A stretch of DNA of 64,000 nucleotides, taken from Pelargonium tetragonum (taxonomy: Eukaryota > Streptophyta > Magnoliopsida > Geraniales > Geraniaceae). Location: contig JAYMTL010000075.1 in assembly GCA_036897445.1 (NCBI GenBank), positions 30,537 to 94,536 of the forward strand. The letters are read 5' to 3'. The position numbers and the translations under genes are program-made. Under the pieces are notes generated by a model that had not been told where the DNA came from, searched no databases, and saw nothing but the letters and a program-made list of their open reading frames with translations. Numbering within the stretch: the first letter of the stretch is position 1; every line of letters starts with the position of its first letter. Shown piece after piece: positions 11,231 to 24,500 of this stretch.

Positions 11231-14200
11231 TAAGGCGTATTAAGGCTGGTGGTCATAACGAAGGTATACTAGTAATCTTTCCTACAATACCCTTGGATTA
11301 ATAGACTTGCCGGAAAATGACTATGTACGAAAGGGGCGTATACTCGACCGAAAAATTCTAGCTAAGCATTTCTTAGATAGGGGCTCCGTGGTTGGTGCAT
11401 TTCGGAGAAGCTCAGATAAATTACTTAATTGCATTACCTGTCTAACTTACCTCTTTCCGCTTTATATAAATGGAAAGAAATTGACTACAACACTTAGACC
11501 TGAACTGAAGTCATTTCTATTTTCGAATAAATCCTAAAAGAATTTCAACCGGGTTCACATTAAGATTCTAAATGATAGCATTTATTAGTTGATAGAGGGG
11601 GTATGGAATTTAACCGGCAGAAACCCGCGATTTAGTTTTTAGGATAGTAAGGGAGTGTCCCGTATCATAGGATTTTGTTATAGAGTGGTGCAGTACTCGT
11701 AGTAAGGACATTCTTTATTTTGGTCTAAATAAAAGAAACTGGTAGCTAATTTGAGTATAGTGTAAAATCCTAGAAGAAAGTTGTACTAAAACGTTTCAAT
11801 TTCATTTTCCTTTCTTTATTATCCTTAATTTGATTTTAGAAGGGGTACTTAAGCTTAGATATTTATTATTTATCTTTTTTATGAAGCTTCCTTACTTGGA
11901 AAACGTCTGTCTAGTGAAGCTAATCTCTAAGAAGAATCCTGACAAAAGGAAATTCGGCTTATCCCGTAATTCTATCCTGTATTTACCGCAAACAATTGGC
12001 TTCATTTACTGGAAACTATCCTTTTGACTATCTGGAATCAATCGGAAACCTAGAAACACAGAGACTTCTTAGCCTTCTTTCCTGTCCTTATTATCCGAAA
12101 TGGAAACAGGGGAACTCCTTTCGATTCCCGAAGCCAATTTACACTTTTTCTCTTGTAAAACCCTTTTATTCTTAGAGACTACGAATCAAATAGACTCTTA
12201 CTTATACCCTAAATTTAAGGGGCTACCGGCTTTTAGAGTCAGTATTTCATCTGTCTTTATTTACTTGGGTAAAACAGAACGTGGAGAATTCCTTTTTGTA
12301 AGCATTACCCTTTCTTATTCCGAACTTTACAGACGAGAAAACATAGCTGTTGGTTATTAACGGACTCCTTATTAAAGCCTAAAACCGGAATGCTCGAGAA
12401 TAACTACTAGACTTTGCTAACCCTTAAACTTTAAGCCCCGAATCACTTAAAAAGTGACTTTTACCTAGTTCAATAAAAACGTTATTTACAATTTCTTTGA
12501 TCAGTGAAAACTCTAACGTAACAGTTTCTCCTAGACCTGCTCTAGTATACAGGGCTTCTTGATTCCCTTTATAAGTTGTAGGAGTTTCTAGTATTAGTAT
12601 ATGGGTTGATATACTCTTATATAAGGATTAGTAAGTCCCTCTTGTTCTCTGTTGTTACTTGAATATAGAGGAGCCTTAGTACTATAGGAAGGGGTTATTA
12701 TACCCGACTGAAGGGTACCGGAGGAGAAATGTAGTAAGTCTTTTAAATAGAACATGGATACCTTTTATACCCAACAACTCTTTATACATTCGCACTTTCA
12801 TTTTTGATTTTCATAGCTATGTGTTCTCAAGTTCCAAAGAGCTTTTACGGAACTCCTCCCGATTAAAGCACTATAAACAAGAGACCCTATCCCCACCTTT
12901 TATTACAGTAAGGTATTCCATTAAGTAAGTTTAGAGAAAGCTAAACCTTTCTTTACCCCGAAGATAAGACTTGTCAAAAAGATATACACTCTAAGTAGCT
13001 CCGCTTTACCCAATATCCTCATGAACGCACTGCATTTTACTGTCTGCGATCTACGCTCCTTAATTTTTATAAGATTTTTCTATAACGTTTCATTTATTTT
13101 ACTACGGCTTCATTTTTAGTTCTATATCCGGTTCTTAACACCCTGCTTAGTAAACTCTTTAACTTAAATATTCGACATATCCTGCGATACAGAAATAAAG
13201 AAAAAACTAGAATCTTTTAAATTCTTACCAAATCCGCTTGTAAAGAGGAAAATGACTAGGATACTGGCAAATAAAGGACTCCCCCCTTTTCTACTACCCG
13301 AGCTCTTTTGTTTCACAACCTAGACGATAGATAGTCTTTAAACTTTAAAGATCCTAGAATTCTGCCGTGCTTTTAAAAATCTTGAACTAAAATATAGCCG
13401 AAAAATCTTGTGATCCTGATTTGAAACTTGAAAAACTTTCACTTTATTTCACGGAAACTCCTTACTTTAGCTCTACTTCTTTTGATAATATCTTAGTCTT
13501 AATAGCTGCTATACCCTTCTTATGGTAGCTTGTGCTTACACTCTTACTGTAGTGTTATTGCAGCCTGGAGCTATAGTATTTTATAGTCTTCCTCTTATAG
13601 TAGGGATTTTTTTAGAGTATCTTGCCTATTAGTAGTTAAGGTCTAAGGACAATGACTCTTGTTTTAGTTGTAACTACCACTGTGGGGAGGTTAGGGCCTT
13701 ATATAGTCTTGTAATAGTTCTTGTGCCCAACTGCAGCAGAACAGAAGAAGGGCAATTCATGATAGTATTATGATAGTACATGGATCCCCCAAGTCTTACT
13801 TGCTTTTGTAGCTTTCCTAAGATCTCCCTTAATCTTACATTATACCTTGTCCTTTGGGTCTTCTTTCTTGTTTTTAAAGTAACCCCACCAGAAATGGATT
13901 ACCCTCGAAAATCTTGTCTTATCGAGAATGGGACCCCTAGAAAAGGGAATACAACACTCTCTTATTTAGAATTTCTATTTATACCCCGAATGTCTTTACC
14001 TTTATCTCTTTCTTAATTTCAATCTTGCTTGTCCCCCTTAGATATAGTATTCGAAATCCTTAAACACCCTTTTTATATAACTAAAGTTATCCTCTTCTTT
14101 ATGAAAACTAAGTAGAGAGGGCCCAGCTGTAGAGAAACCCAATTCAATTGTAGGTATAACTCCCCCGTACAGATTCGCGAGAAAGAAATCCTTTATCTAT

Positions 14201-16600
14201 TTACTAGAACTTATTAAATACAAAACTCAAACAAAATAGGAATCCAGAGAGCCGAAAAAGCTTACCTCCCTTAAGTAATATTGGTTAAAAACTCCTTCCT
14301 TTTTAGACATCCCTTAATCCCCAGTGGAACTGGAAAAGCTCCAGAAATTGACCCAAATCCCTTGATCCAAAAGAAAAAAAGAACCTCCCGGTTTACCCTT
14401 TTTTAAAGAAGATATACAAAAGGTAGCATACCCTTTATAAATGAAACTACATTCGTTTGTTCAGATCAAGAAATCCGGGAGTTATCAGCCCGAAGTAGGG
14501 GCCTATTTTACTAAGCGCGATATGGTTTAAAATGTTAAAGGAATTCAGATTCAATCTTCCTTTTATCGCCATTTTGGAGAGTTCTCCTTCTTGTTAGTCT
14601 TTTTAATAGAAATAGAAGCGGAATTTGCTTTTATAGAGGAGTCCTTATAGTATTATCTTCTTTTCTCTACTTTACACGGATTTACAAAGCTAAGAGTAAG
14701 TGTAAAATGAAAAGTGTTTAAAACTAGTTTTAAAACGCGGATTCTTTTTCTAGAAGGGGGTGGTTCAAATTTCATTAGAGCGGATTAGTGGGTACCGAAC
14801 AAAAGATAGCTAGAGAAGTGTGTAAGACATTTAAATTAGTCCAGCTTAGCCTATAGAATTGGAGAATAGCTTTCTTTGTCTTACCTTTTTAGAAGGATTC
14901 TATTCTATACGAATTGCGGATTTTATACACCGAACTTATACTTGTATTCCGAATATTGACTTTTGTAACAAAGACACCCATATAGAAAGATAATCAGAAA
15001 AAACCTTGATTTTAAGTAAGAATCCTTATAAAATCAAAGAAAACCTTATACACCAAGAGCTTTTTGTTGATACAAGTACAGGAACTTTTTTCTAGTAGGT
15101 AGTTATGGGGATTCACTTGTTTAGTTAATAGACTTTTACCTAGGGGTACAGCTTTGTTTCAATAACAGGATTCCTAGCGAGACTTTTTAGGATATTGCCC
15201 ATCATTCTTGTAAACAGAGCTCTTTTAGCTCTATAAGGAATAAAAAATTTGTAAGTTATTTAGTAAATTAACATTTTAATCTCTGGATTATAAGCTCCTT
15301 GGAACTTCAAAATAGGGGCCCTTTTAAACCAAAAGGGAACTCCTTCTATTCAAAAAAATGTTAAAGTAATTAGAATGAGAAACTAAATCCATCAGGTTTA
15401 AAAGTCTTGGTTAAGAAATCCGAGCAGCTAAGCTACATTGCGATTCTTACTTTATTCAAAATTTCTAGCATGATAAAGGAATTCCAGAACATAATGTGTT
15501 TGTAAATTAATATGACCTCTTTTTTCTAAAGCAGGAACCCTCAGTAGAAGTTGACATCAGCCCCGTAATAAAAGAGCTCTCTCTAGCATAGAAAAGAGTC
15601 TATTACAAGGACGCGTTTCCGCTATCATCTTTCCTTTTTTTTTTAAGCTACTCGGCAAGCTTTTGCTGAAATCTAAAACTAAGACCTTGTACTTTGAAAT
15701 TAGAATACCTCACAGGTTTACTTCGTATTCCGTTTTTCAATTCCAAAGAGATTAATATAGGCTTTACTACTATTATAAAAAGTACTAACTATCAATACGT
15801 ATCACTAAATTTCCGAATTAAAAGGATTCTTGCCCCCTTTCTTCACTAGCTTTTGACTAGACATGGAATGTAGTAATTGTGCTCGTAAAATCTTAAACCC
15901 CTAAGCTAAAAGTTATTTATTTGCTTTAGGATTTCCTAACCCGGGGGCCAAATTCCCTTAAAATTTAATGAGCATTTACTTTTGAGAATTTCTCTTTACA
16001 AAGTCAAAAAAAGAATTAGAGAAAAGACTTAAACTTGATTTAACCACTCGGCCGATCCTTAGAAGGGAGTTCCGTTTCTAGCAGTTCTGTTCTATCTTAC
16101 AAGGAATTCATAACAATTCAAATTTCATGTTAAGTTTTATTGAGATTAAATTCTAGTAAAAACTATAAGAGATCCAATCAGAGCTATAGAAAAGTGCCCT
16201 TATTGTAAAATAACCCTTGATTAATAGTACAAAAAGTACGACATCCTACTTCGGCACCCCTAAATTCTTATGGCCAGAGCCTTGCCTACGACAGTCCAAT
16301 TAATTGCTTAGAATTTGCTTATCGAAAAATACGAGATATAGGTGCTATACTCAGGAAAGTTTCATTTTCTTTTTATTAAAAGTCTCTCTTTAGTTATTAT
16401 AATAAGCGGGACTTCCGTACATAAATAAGGAGTACTTGCAGGAACACTTTTAGATATTACTCATAATAGGATACGGCAGACCCTATAGATTTCACTTATT
16501 GTCTTACTTAATTCTAAAAAGCGCGGATAACCAATTCCTCAACTCAAGGAAGTAAGAAATTACGAAAAAAAATAGAGATTTGAAAAGAGGTGTAAGGATT
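11231..16600. other. No gene seen; weak repeat copies near 12.6 and 13.5 kb
   Basis: Two stretches share words with the other relics. At 12703-12715 and 13726-13736 the words CCCGACTGAAGGG and CCCAACTGCAG match CCCAACTGAAGGG at 18495-18507. At 13554-13567 TTATTGCAGCCTG repeats the word at 7477-7489. On the minus strand the 12.5-12.7 kb copy reads LLQLIKGIKKPCILEQV, which is protein-like but unassignable. The remainder shows nothing beyond background. Confidence 0.4.
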
Positions 16601-16619
16601 ATTACTAGGCCGTAGCCCT

Positions 16620-16840
16620 GATTTGGCAGCATACAAATTTATCATGGTCAATTTGAAAGGGTAGGCGTGTTCTGGGTAATTTGTATGTAATGAGATTACC
16701 CGTTGTTATAGTCAATTTGTTTTATTTAGTACTTTTGTGTACCCGTTTTCCTAGGGAGAAAATCCAAATACAATATTTGGTAGCTTTAATACTTAATATA
16801 AAAAAGGGGCATGGTCTAAGACAATTTGCATATTCTTTTC
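16620..16840. other. Island lacking the RIP signature, with short repeats
   Basis: Within 16621-16740 I count CpA+TpG 18 against ApC+GpT 17, and TpA close to ApT. Elsewhere the first ratio is about 0.44. The island holds GTCAATTTG at 16647-16655 and 16711-16719, the related GTAATTTG at 16676-16683 and ACAATTTG at 16821-16828. It also holds an inverted repeat GGGTAAT/ATTACCC (16674-16680 and 16695-16701, 14-base loop). There is no open frame of note. It could be a young single-copy insertion that escaped mutation, or a small element under constraint. Confidence 0.45.
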
Positions 16841-18041
16841 TACTTTTCTAAGAGTGTCCCCGATATCGAGGTAAGCTTGTTCTAATGGAGTTTTTCTTTT
16901 CTTTTTTGAGGAAGGAGAGGGCCTTAAATACAGAAACCTTTTTTCTCTCTTGTCTGGGTTTCCTGGAAAGCGAGTAAGGGCCAGCCTTGGGGCGTTACTA
17001 TCCTTATAAACAAAAATGTGAGGTATCCGCTTAATTCAAGGAATTCCTTTGACTCCGGTTTTATAAAGAAATTTAATAAACTTAATAAAAGCCTCGTGCT
17101 ATGATAGCAGAAAATGGACCCTTTTTGGGGCTCTTTTCTACCAGGAGGAGTGTAGCCTGTATTTTAGTATCATTAAAGGAAGTGAGAGGACCTTTCTCTG
17201 GGCTAGAAAGCTTAGCTTTGGAAATCGTAAAAGAGTTTTTAATAAGTTGAAAGTCAATTTTATAGGGTAACCCCTAAAGGTTTAGGAATTCCGAGGTATA
17301 CAAAAAAAGGGTTCAGATTGATTTTTTGGGATTTTATATTCTGTACTCCGACCAAGAAATATTAAAATCTTTCCTTTTAATTGCTAGGAATGTCCCTTAT
17401 GTTATGTTTAAATGAAAAATGTGTAATTACTTTCCTATAAATTTCTAATACGAGATAACTCGCGATTTGTTTAATAAAAGAGGGGTGCTACATTACGGCA
17501 AGGGGTTTTATACTATAACTATACTTGAACTCAAAGAGAATCCAAGTATCTTGGTTGACTAACGAGAGCCCCTTTAAGTAATCCAGGGTTTTTTGCTTTA
17601 CCTAGTGGAATAACCTGAAGTCTAAGAGTTTGAGTAGAACCTCCTTCTTAAGGGTATAAAAAGACAAAATTTCATTTTCAGAGCGGGGTAATAAGGGGCC
17701 TTCTTATTGACAGGGCTTTTCTTATTAGTTAGTAGCTTTTGCTAGCGGGTTCTTGAACAGGATAATCGGAACCTATGTAGCTCATATTGATAGATTAAAA
17801 AAGGGAATTTATAAAACACTTTAAGAAAATTGGACTTGTGGTATATTCTATAGCTAGTGCGTGTTCTCCCTGATTAAAGCGAGGAATCCGACCTTAGACT
17901 AGAACAATTCCTATACTGTCTATTTTTAATATTAAGATTTTCTAATAACTAAGTAATAAAAACGAGAAGGCAAGGACCAAAATCAAAAAGAAGAGCACAT
18001 TAGATTCAGAGTACAGGTTATCAAATAGGTATCGCTGATTT

Positions 18042-18105
18042 GAAAGGCTCTAAGAATGAAAGGAAAGTTTCCACTAATGACATAGACCTGAACCTGGGTT
18101 TCACT
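18042..18105 (+). repeat. Second dispersed repeat family, copy A
   Basis: Shares the exact 14-mer ACTAATGACATAGA (18073-18086) with copy B at 20405-20418. Looser agreement extends about 25 bases on either side (GGTTCTAAGAAT-like upstream, TGGGTTT-CAC downstream). Copy C at 58346-58436 aligns mainly with copy B. The 3' part of copy A can form a 5-bp hairpin TGGGT/ACCCA. The nature of the family is unknown; a tRNA-derived short element is possible but not demonstrated. Confidence 0.5.
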
Positions 18106-18159
18106 ACCCAAATAAACTATTCCGCTACTAGACTATTCTTGACGATAGCTGTACCTCGC

Positions 18160-18510
18160 TTTTGTCTTACTCTTACTTATACGCTATAATACCTTTTCTT
18201 GTTAGGGGGTCCTCCTCTTGTAGGCTCTACTCTGCAGCCAGTGTCTTATTAGTATTAGTAGTATAAGGTTTATAAGATATAGAATGTAGGATACTTGGGA
18301 GTTAGTTTTCTAGTCTTATTGTTAGGAAATGTAGTCTTAAGTCTTACTCTATAAGTATTCTATAGTTATAGTCTTTTTAAGGCATAATTAAAGTGTATTG
18401 GGTATAGCAATTGCAGTTCCGTTGAAAGGGCCTCCTGCTCCCTGTTCTTATCATAAAGGGGTAAAGCTTAGCAGTATAAAGATAAGTCCTTTTTCCCAAC
18501 TGAAGGGGGC
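18160..18510 (-). pseudogene. Low-complexity relic related to the 7.5 and 13.5 kb stretches
   Basis: The stretch is rich in AGT, CTT and TAT on the plus strand, like 440-780, 7480-7640 and 13490-13760. It shares CCCAACTGAAGGG (18495-18507) with the 12.7 kb copy and a CTGCAGCC word with the others. On the minus strand one frame ends DPLTRKGIIAYK, comparable with HKKGIAAIKTK in the 13.5 kb copy. More than one frame looks protein-like because of the purine-rich composition, so the reading frame is uncertain. Confidence 0.25.
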
Positions 18511-21500
18511 CCACAGGTAAGGGTAGCGAGTATTATAATAATACATCCAAAAGCAAGAACAAGTACCCAACTCTTACTCTTCCTTTTTGACCCCTTTTTC
18601 TTTAGAGCTCGACCTTTACTCAGAAGTTTGCCTTTCTCAATAACTATAAAGATAACCTTAGTCTCGAAACTCCCTCCGCGCAGCCTAACTTGTTGCTTAC
18701 TTAAAAAAAACTACTCGCTTAAAACTTGAGTTTATAAGTCTACTAAGGCAGATTTTTAGTCTTTTTATAGTCAATATTCCTACTATATTCAGTATTTACC
18801 TTTCAACCCGCTTGTGCTTACTTGGTTATCCCTTTACTAAAACCTTGATTTTATAGGAATCCGTGCCCGAAACTAGAAATAGGAACTTGCTTTGTGACTT
18901 ACTAACTTCAATCAGATTTTTGGTAGAATGCAGGTAATACAGAGTTCAAAGTCCTATCCTATACACCAAAAGACCTATGCTATCTAAATGGGGAATACCT
19001 TACTTTAAAATTCTTCCTTGCGAGTTTTCCTAGATGCACTGGGATCCCCACATAATTGACTTACTTCTTAGCGGGTATGCTACTGCTGGGAGTTAGTCCA
19101 CAATCTTTTTTGTATCTTATTTTACTTAGGGTGGTTCCTTACAGGAAATTCTAAGTACATCCGGGGTGCAGTTAAAAAGCAAGCTCGTAGGGTCACTGAA
19201 TAAAAACTTTTTAGAGCTACCCCCTAGGGATTAAAAAGAAAAGAAAAATTAATAAACGAGTTACTGCTTGTAGGAAAATAAGAGACCCTGAACTCTACCA
19301 GGAATAAAGGCTATAGAAATAGTCAGTACTTTGATAAACGTAAAAAGGAAGTGTAAAGGTTTAGGGATTTTTGGGGTAACTCCGGTTAGTATAGTTTAAG
19401 CTAAAAAAATTTTTATTGTCATCAAGTTCTTCCTTGAGCTTTATCTTTTTTTAGTTGTTGTAAGTTAAAAACCGCAAATAATATAGAGTTAGCTAACCCC
19501 GAGTTATAAGTATTAGAAATATCCTAAACGGTTTCGAACAAACGGGGATTACCTGTTAGGATTCTGTCGTTTTAAACGAGTCCTAAGTGTAATATTATAA
19601 ATAGGGAGGGCTCTGTATTTTTATGTCTTCGTAAGGCCCCTTTTCCAGTACTCCGCCCCGAGCTACCTTTTAGATTAGAGGGGTTGGTGGCTGGGAAGGT
19701 CTTTTTACTAGGAAAATTTCCGAGCTAAAAGGTTTAACTTAAACCACTAGAGAGCATGTAAAGAGAAGTAAACTGCACAGTTGGGAGAAATGAGTTCTAT
19801 AAAAAAGGATTAGCCTCGGCTTGAAAAAAACCCCGGCGCAAAGGAGTGTCGTATAAAAATTTTTTTATTATCAAGAAAAGATTCCAGGGTGTTTAAGATA
19901 ATAGAAAACATATAGAAGAGTAAGATCAGAAACAGAGAAGCTCCTAGACACTTGGATTGTACGGCAGAAAAGATCAATTTCCTATATCTAAGTTTCTTAT
20001 ATGACTTCTAGCGGTGTCCATGGCCGATGATTACTTATTTTATTTAGTCCAATATCAAAACAAGGACAATTCTTTAATAAGAGGAAAGCTTGCCCTTTTT
20101 TTGAATCTCGATAAGGCCCTGGAGTGGATTCGTAAGGAAAGCGGTAACTAAGTAGTAAACTTATAAACACATCAAGAACTAAAAGTATAGAATCACCGGA
20201 GCATAGTAAGGGGTTGTAAAAGGTTTCGTTTTTTTAGGTAAAATGAAGGGGAGTAGATTCCAGGCGTTTTTGCTACTCTCAGGATAACTAGAAAGATTTT
20301 CTAACTAAAGGGGTTTCCTTATAAGGTCTAAGGCTATAAAAGCAGGAATTTTAAAGGGTATAGTTGATTGAGAGGTTCTAGCAATTCAAGTAAGGGAAGT
20401 GTCAACTAATGACATAGAACTTTGTATGGGTTTTACAAGATAAAACAAAGGAAAGGTAATGCAGAGCCGGGGAATCCTCTTAATTAGAACTTTCCTAAAC
20501 CAAAGTAAGAAATTAAAGCGGGGGCTTCCTCTTGTTCTTGGAAGTTACTTTTTCTTAATCTCAAGTTTGACCTTTTAATACAATTTGGAGTTTCGACCAA
20601 TTTTTAGAGGGGAGGCAGGGAGTATACTACCCTAAATAAATATATCAAGGGAAAGTCAAAATAAGTACTCGTCAAGGCGGTTTTGCCCACAATCTCCGGG
20701 TACCCTAAATCTTTTTTGCTATTACCTTGTTTCTCTAACAAGATAGGTAATATAAAGGGCAGGCCTTTTAGGTTTGAATTTCGAGACAATAGTGCAAGAA
20801 AAACGGAATCTTAATAGATAGTGCAGGGTCCACTAACCTAATTGCAGTTAATTTCAGAGCTCCTTTTATACTTATAATGAGTTCGTGCAGAATTCTCAGG
20901 AAATTCAAGGGGATTCCTTTTCTAAAGGTTTGGTAAGGGCTTTTACTAGTATTCTTTTTTATTCTCTGGATAGTTCGTTAGGATAAGTTACCCAGTCTAG
21001 TAGTTAACAAAGAAGCAGAAATCTTTGTATCTACCAAAAGGATTCTTATATAAAAAAGTAAAATAAGGCCGAAGCCCTTTTCCTTAGACCCCTTGCCAAA
21101 CAAAATTAGAAAGATAAAAAGTAAAGCTACTTGTTGTGAAATGAAACCAAACGAATCTACTTAATTATTATCAATTATATTATCTCCAAAGTCAAAACCT
21201 TGTTAGATAGAATATCAAAAGGAATGCCGGCGAAGGGGCGGCTGTTGGTAAAGTGCTTTTCAAATTTGATTAAAAGGATTTATCTATGCACTTTTTACAG
21301 GCTAGTACACCTGGATCTTCTACAAAGAAATTTCCTGCCTACGCTTATGCTACCCTTTTTAAAGCAGAACCCAGTAAGTTATTCTAATATAATTAAAAGT
21401 ATTCTAACGCTCCGTAAAATTACCAGTAATAAACCTCTTATAGACTACTCTAGGAAGTCCTACCCAAATTCTAAACTAATTGCAGAATAAGTCTTTTTTA

Positions 21501-24500
21501 ATATTTAATAAGAGAAGGGATTACCCATAGATAATGGAATAACTAGGGTTTCCCTTTACTTTTCTTTACTAGAGAGTCTTTTTCTTTTAGTTTTTTCTGT
21601 ATTTATTTGAAGTTATAAGCGCTAAAATTTAGAGTTCAGGCCAAAAAACTCAAGCTAGACTTGTAAATACTTTTCCTTATTATTCCTTAGAGTTCTGTTA
21701 TAGAAATCTAACCCACAAAGTCTTCCTTATCCTAAGGGCCTCCTAGTAGAAGATGAGTCCCAGGATATCTATCCTTTTTCTTCTCCCTTTGTAGTGTACG
21801 CTGTAGTAAATTTAAGACACTTCCAACCATGAGTATAACTTTAAAGTTTCTTATGTAAAGTCTTTCTTAGGTTTCAACTATACCCATTTAGAATCTCCCC
21901 ACCCCTTTATTATATTTAGTTTAGCTTTTAATTTATAAGATTTTTGCTGGAGGAAGCGCCCTAGTTTATAACTCAAATTTCTTATACAATGAAAGGAAGA
22001 GGCTGTACTAAAGCCAACCTTCTACTAAAAGCACAGTCTCTGAAGGGTTTGCTTCGTGGGTTAATTAGGTTCTCCATGCAGCAGCTTTTTCTTAAAGTTA
22101 GTAGTACACAGAAGCATAGATAAGGGCCAGCTCAAGGTTTCTTTGGTATTCTGATTACAAAAGCAACTCCCATTATAAAGCCTACTCTTTTTTATTTCTT
22201 TTTATAACATAGCTTTGTAAATCTTAGTAATATTAAGTGTCATTTCGTTTACTAGTATTTTTCTCCTTTAGAATCCAAGTATAATGCTCCCGTAAGTCCC
22301 AAAGTTCCTATTAGAATTATTAAAAGGTAGATAAGACAATAGTTAAGCCCACAAGAATTGCTAACTTTTTGTGTCTATCTTAACTATACAAACCTGATAT
22401 ATATACGAGGTAAATCCTAAAGAAAATCATCTTTTCTATGGAAGTTATTAAACGAGAGCGAAAGACTTTCCTTGTAAAAGGTTATCCGTGTTCAAAGTTT
22501 TTTGAAAATGAGAGTCACTTTTTATTATAGAACGGGTGCTTTTTTATTTATTAAATTTAAATGCAGGAAGTTCTAATTGAAAGGGGACCCTTGATCTAAC
22601 TTTTTGACTTAGATCGAATCTTTCCGAAGTATGGAAGAATCCGGTAACCCGTTGAGTTTTAGATAGGGATATCCGCTAAGGGGGTTGGATACTTATGTAA
22701 CTCGTTTTGAGAGTTTTTGATTTTATACCAAGACTGGGAAGCCTCTACCAAGTACTTTTTTAGGACATCCTTTTGGAGGTTATTCGAATATTTCAAGGAG
22801 TTTCATTAACAAGGTAATTTCAATTTTTGAATGGTTGATTACATACCTACTAATAAAGGTTTTTGTACATTGGGTTGCTACCTTTAAAACCTGAATATAC
22901 TAATAGCGCTTCTCATATAATTACTGACCCACAATTCCGATCCGAGGTAAGCTATGAACCCTTGTGTTTAGATTTATTAAGACTTGCGTCTACCACAATT
23001 GGGCAGTAGAATGGTCTAAATGGAAGATTTAAATTAAGAATATAAAAGGGGAAAGCCTATCCGTTTCTTACTTTTCGGAGAATACTCGTAATAAATTCCA
23101 GAATTTCTTAGTTAAAGTAGATAAGTAGCTGCTAATTAAGGGTTAGGGTTGCTTGTGATCTAGAGCTTCTCGAAATAGAATGCCGTTCGAAATAAAGCTT
23201 TTCAGGAAGTTTAGTATAAAAAGTGTGAGCACCTGCCTTAAGATCCGGCACTTAAAGAATTATTAACAGACGACAAAGAGTCCGATGTTATGCCAAAACT
23301 GCCCAAGAAACTCCTTTTTATGAAAAAGCATTTTGGTACCATAGATTTCTGATTCCAGAACTTAAGGAGCTCCGGCTTTTAAATCTAAGTTAACAGTTTT
23401 GTAATTTATCGGGGATAACTTATAGCTTTAAAGGAATGATAACATGTTTAGAGTTTATATAATCTGAATGAATGGCTAAACCTTAAACTAAGACTGCTTA
23501 GTAAAGTACTCTGAGAAATTCCTTTGAACTTTTGGGGCCTTTTGCTTCTTTTTTTATAGGCACCCTAACCGCAAGACTACTTTAATTTAACAAGAGAACC
23601 CAGAAAGAAGGGTAGTATTGCCAAAAAAAGGGAAGATAGGCTTTTTCGGAGGGTCCTAAGATAACGAATTAAAGGTTGTTTCGATATGTACAGTAAGTTC
23701 AAACTAGGGCAATTTTATTGCTTGAGATATACTGGTTATACAGGTGCTTTAATAGAATCTCTAAAAACCCCACACGTAAGCCTGCTACTTTTAGTGCTCA
23801 ATCTAGGTTTTTAAGCTACAATATACTCTATACAACAAGTTAAAATTCCCGACAATATCAATATAAGGAATTACAGACGTCTTACTACAAAGGAATCCCA
23901 AAATGCTAGGCTTTAAACCGAGGAATCCGTTGAGTTTAAATTAGGCTTGTGCAAGGAAATTGTCAATCCTTTGTAGTAGGTATGGGTGCTAAGAATTAGT
24001 TTGGGGTTAGCACAAAAAAGGGGGCTTTTTATAAAATTAGACTCCAAAATTTTCTAGGGTATTACTCTCAAATTATGTATACAAAACCCTTGTAGTTTTA
24101 CTTAAACAAACCTATAGAAGCTTATTATTGAAAGCATAGATTTTACTAATAAAGATTTAGTTACTCCTTCTCTATTAGGGTCAGGCTTCCTATTCACTTG
24201 ACTAAAGGAAGGTTCTTACAAACTAAGAACTCCTAAGAAGAGCCCCAACTGAATCCCTGTTTAGGTTTAGGTAAACAAGTCCCTTTAAGGGGTATTTATT
24301 TATAAATAACTCTAGTCCAAGCTTCAGTATATACTAGCAAAAGTTTTCTATATAAGTGGCCCTCAAGATTTACTCTCTTAGAATACCCATTAAAAATATT
24401 TAAAGGCGATCCGGGATACCTCAAGAGTGTCCCTCACACCCTCTGTGTATATGAAATGGGAATTCAAAGTATAAACTTAGTTAGAATTAGTATAGTACAT

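Noticed and set aside
11062-11256. Hydrophobic minus-strand frame with serine and leucine runs
   Set aside because: It is the antisense shadow of the lysine-rich plus-strand relic; purine-rich DNA gives such hydrophobic antisense frames.
18070-18135. tRNA gene reading of repeat copy A (hairpin TGGGT/ACCCA and TGAACC)
   Set aside because: The T-arm strand would overlap the anticodon stem, so no tRNA fold is possible; kept only as a repeat copy.
21200-21490. 96-codon frame on the plus strand
   Set aside because: Starts at TTG, no family features, isolated, and within chance length.
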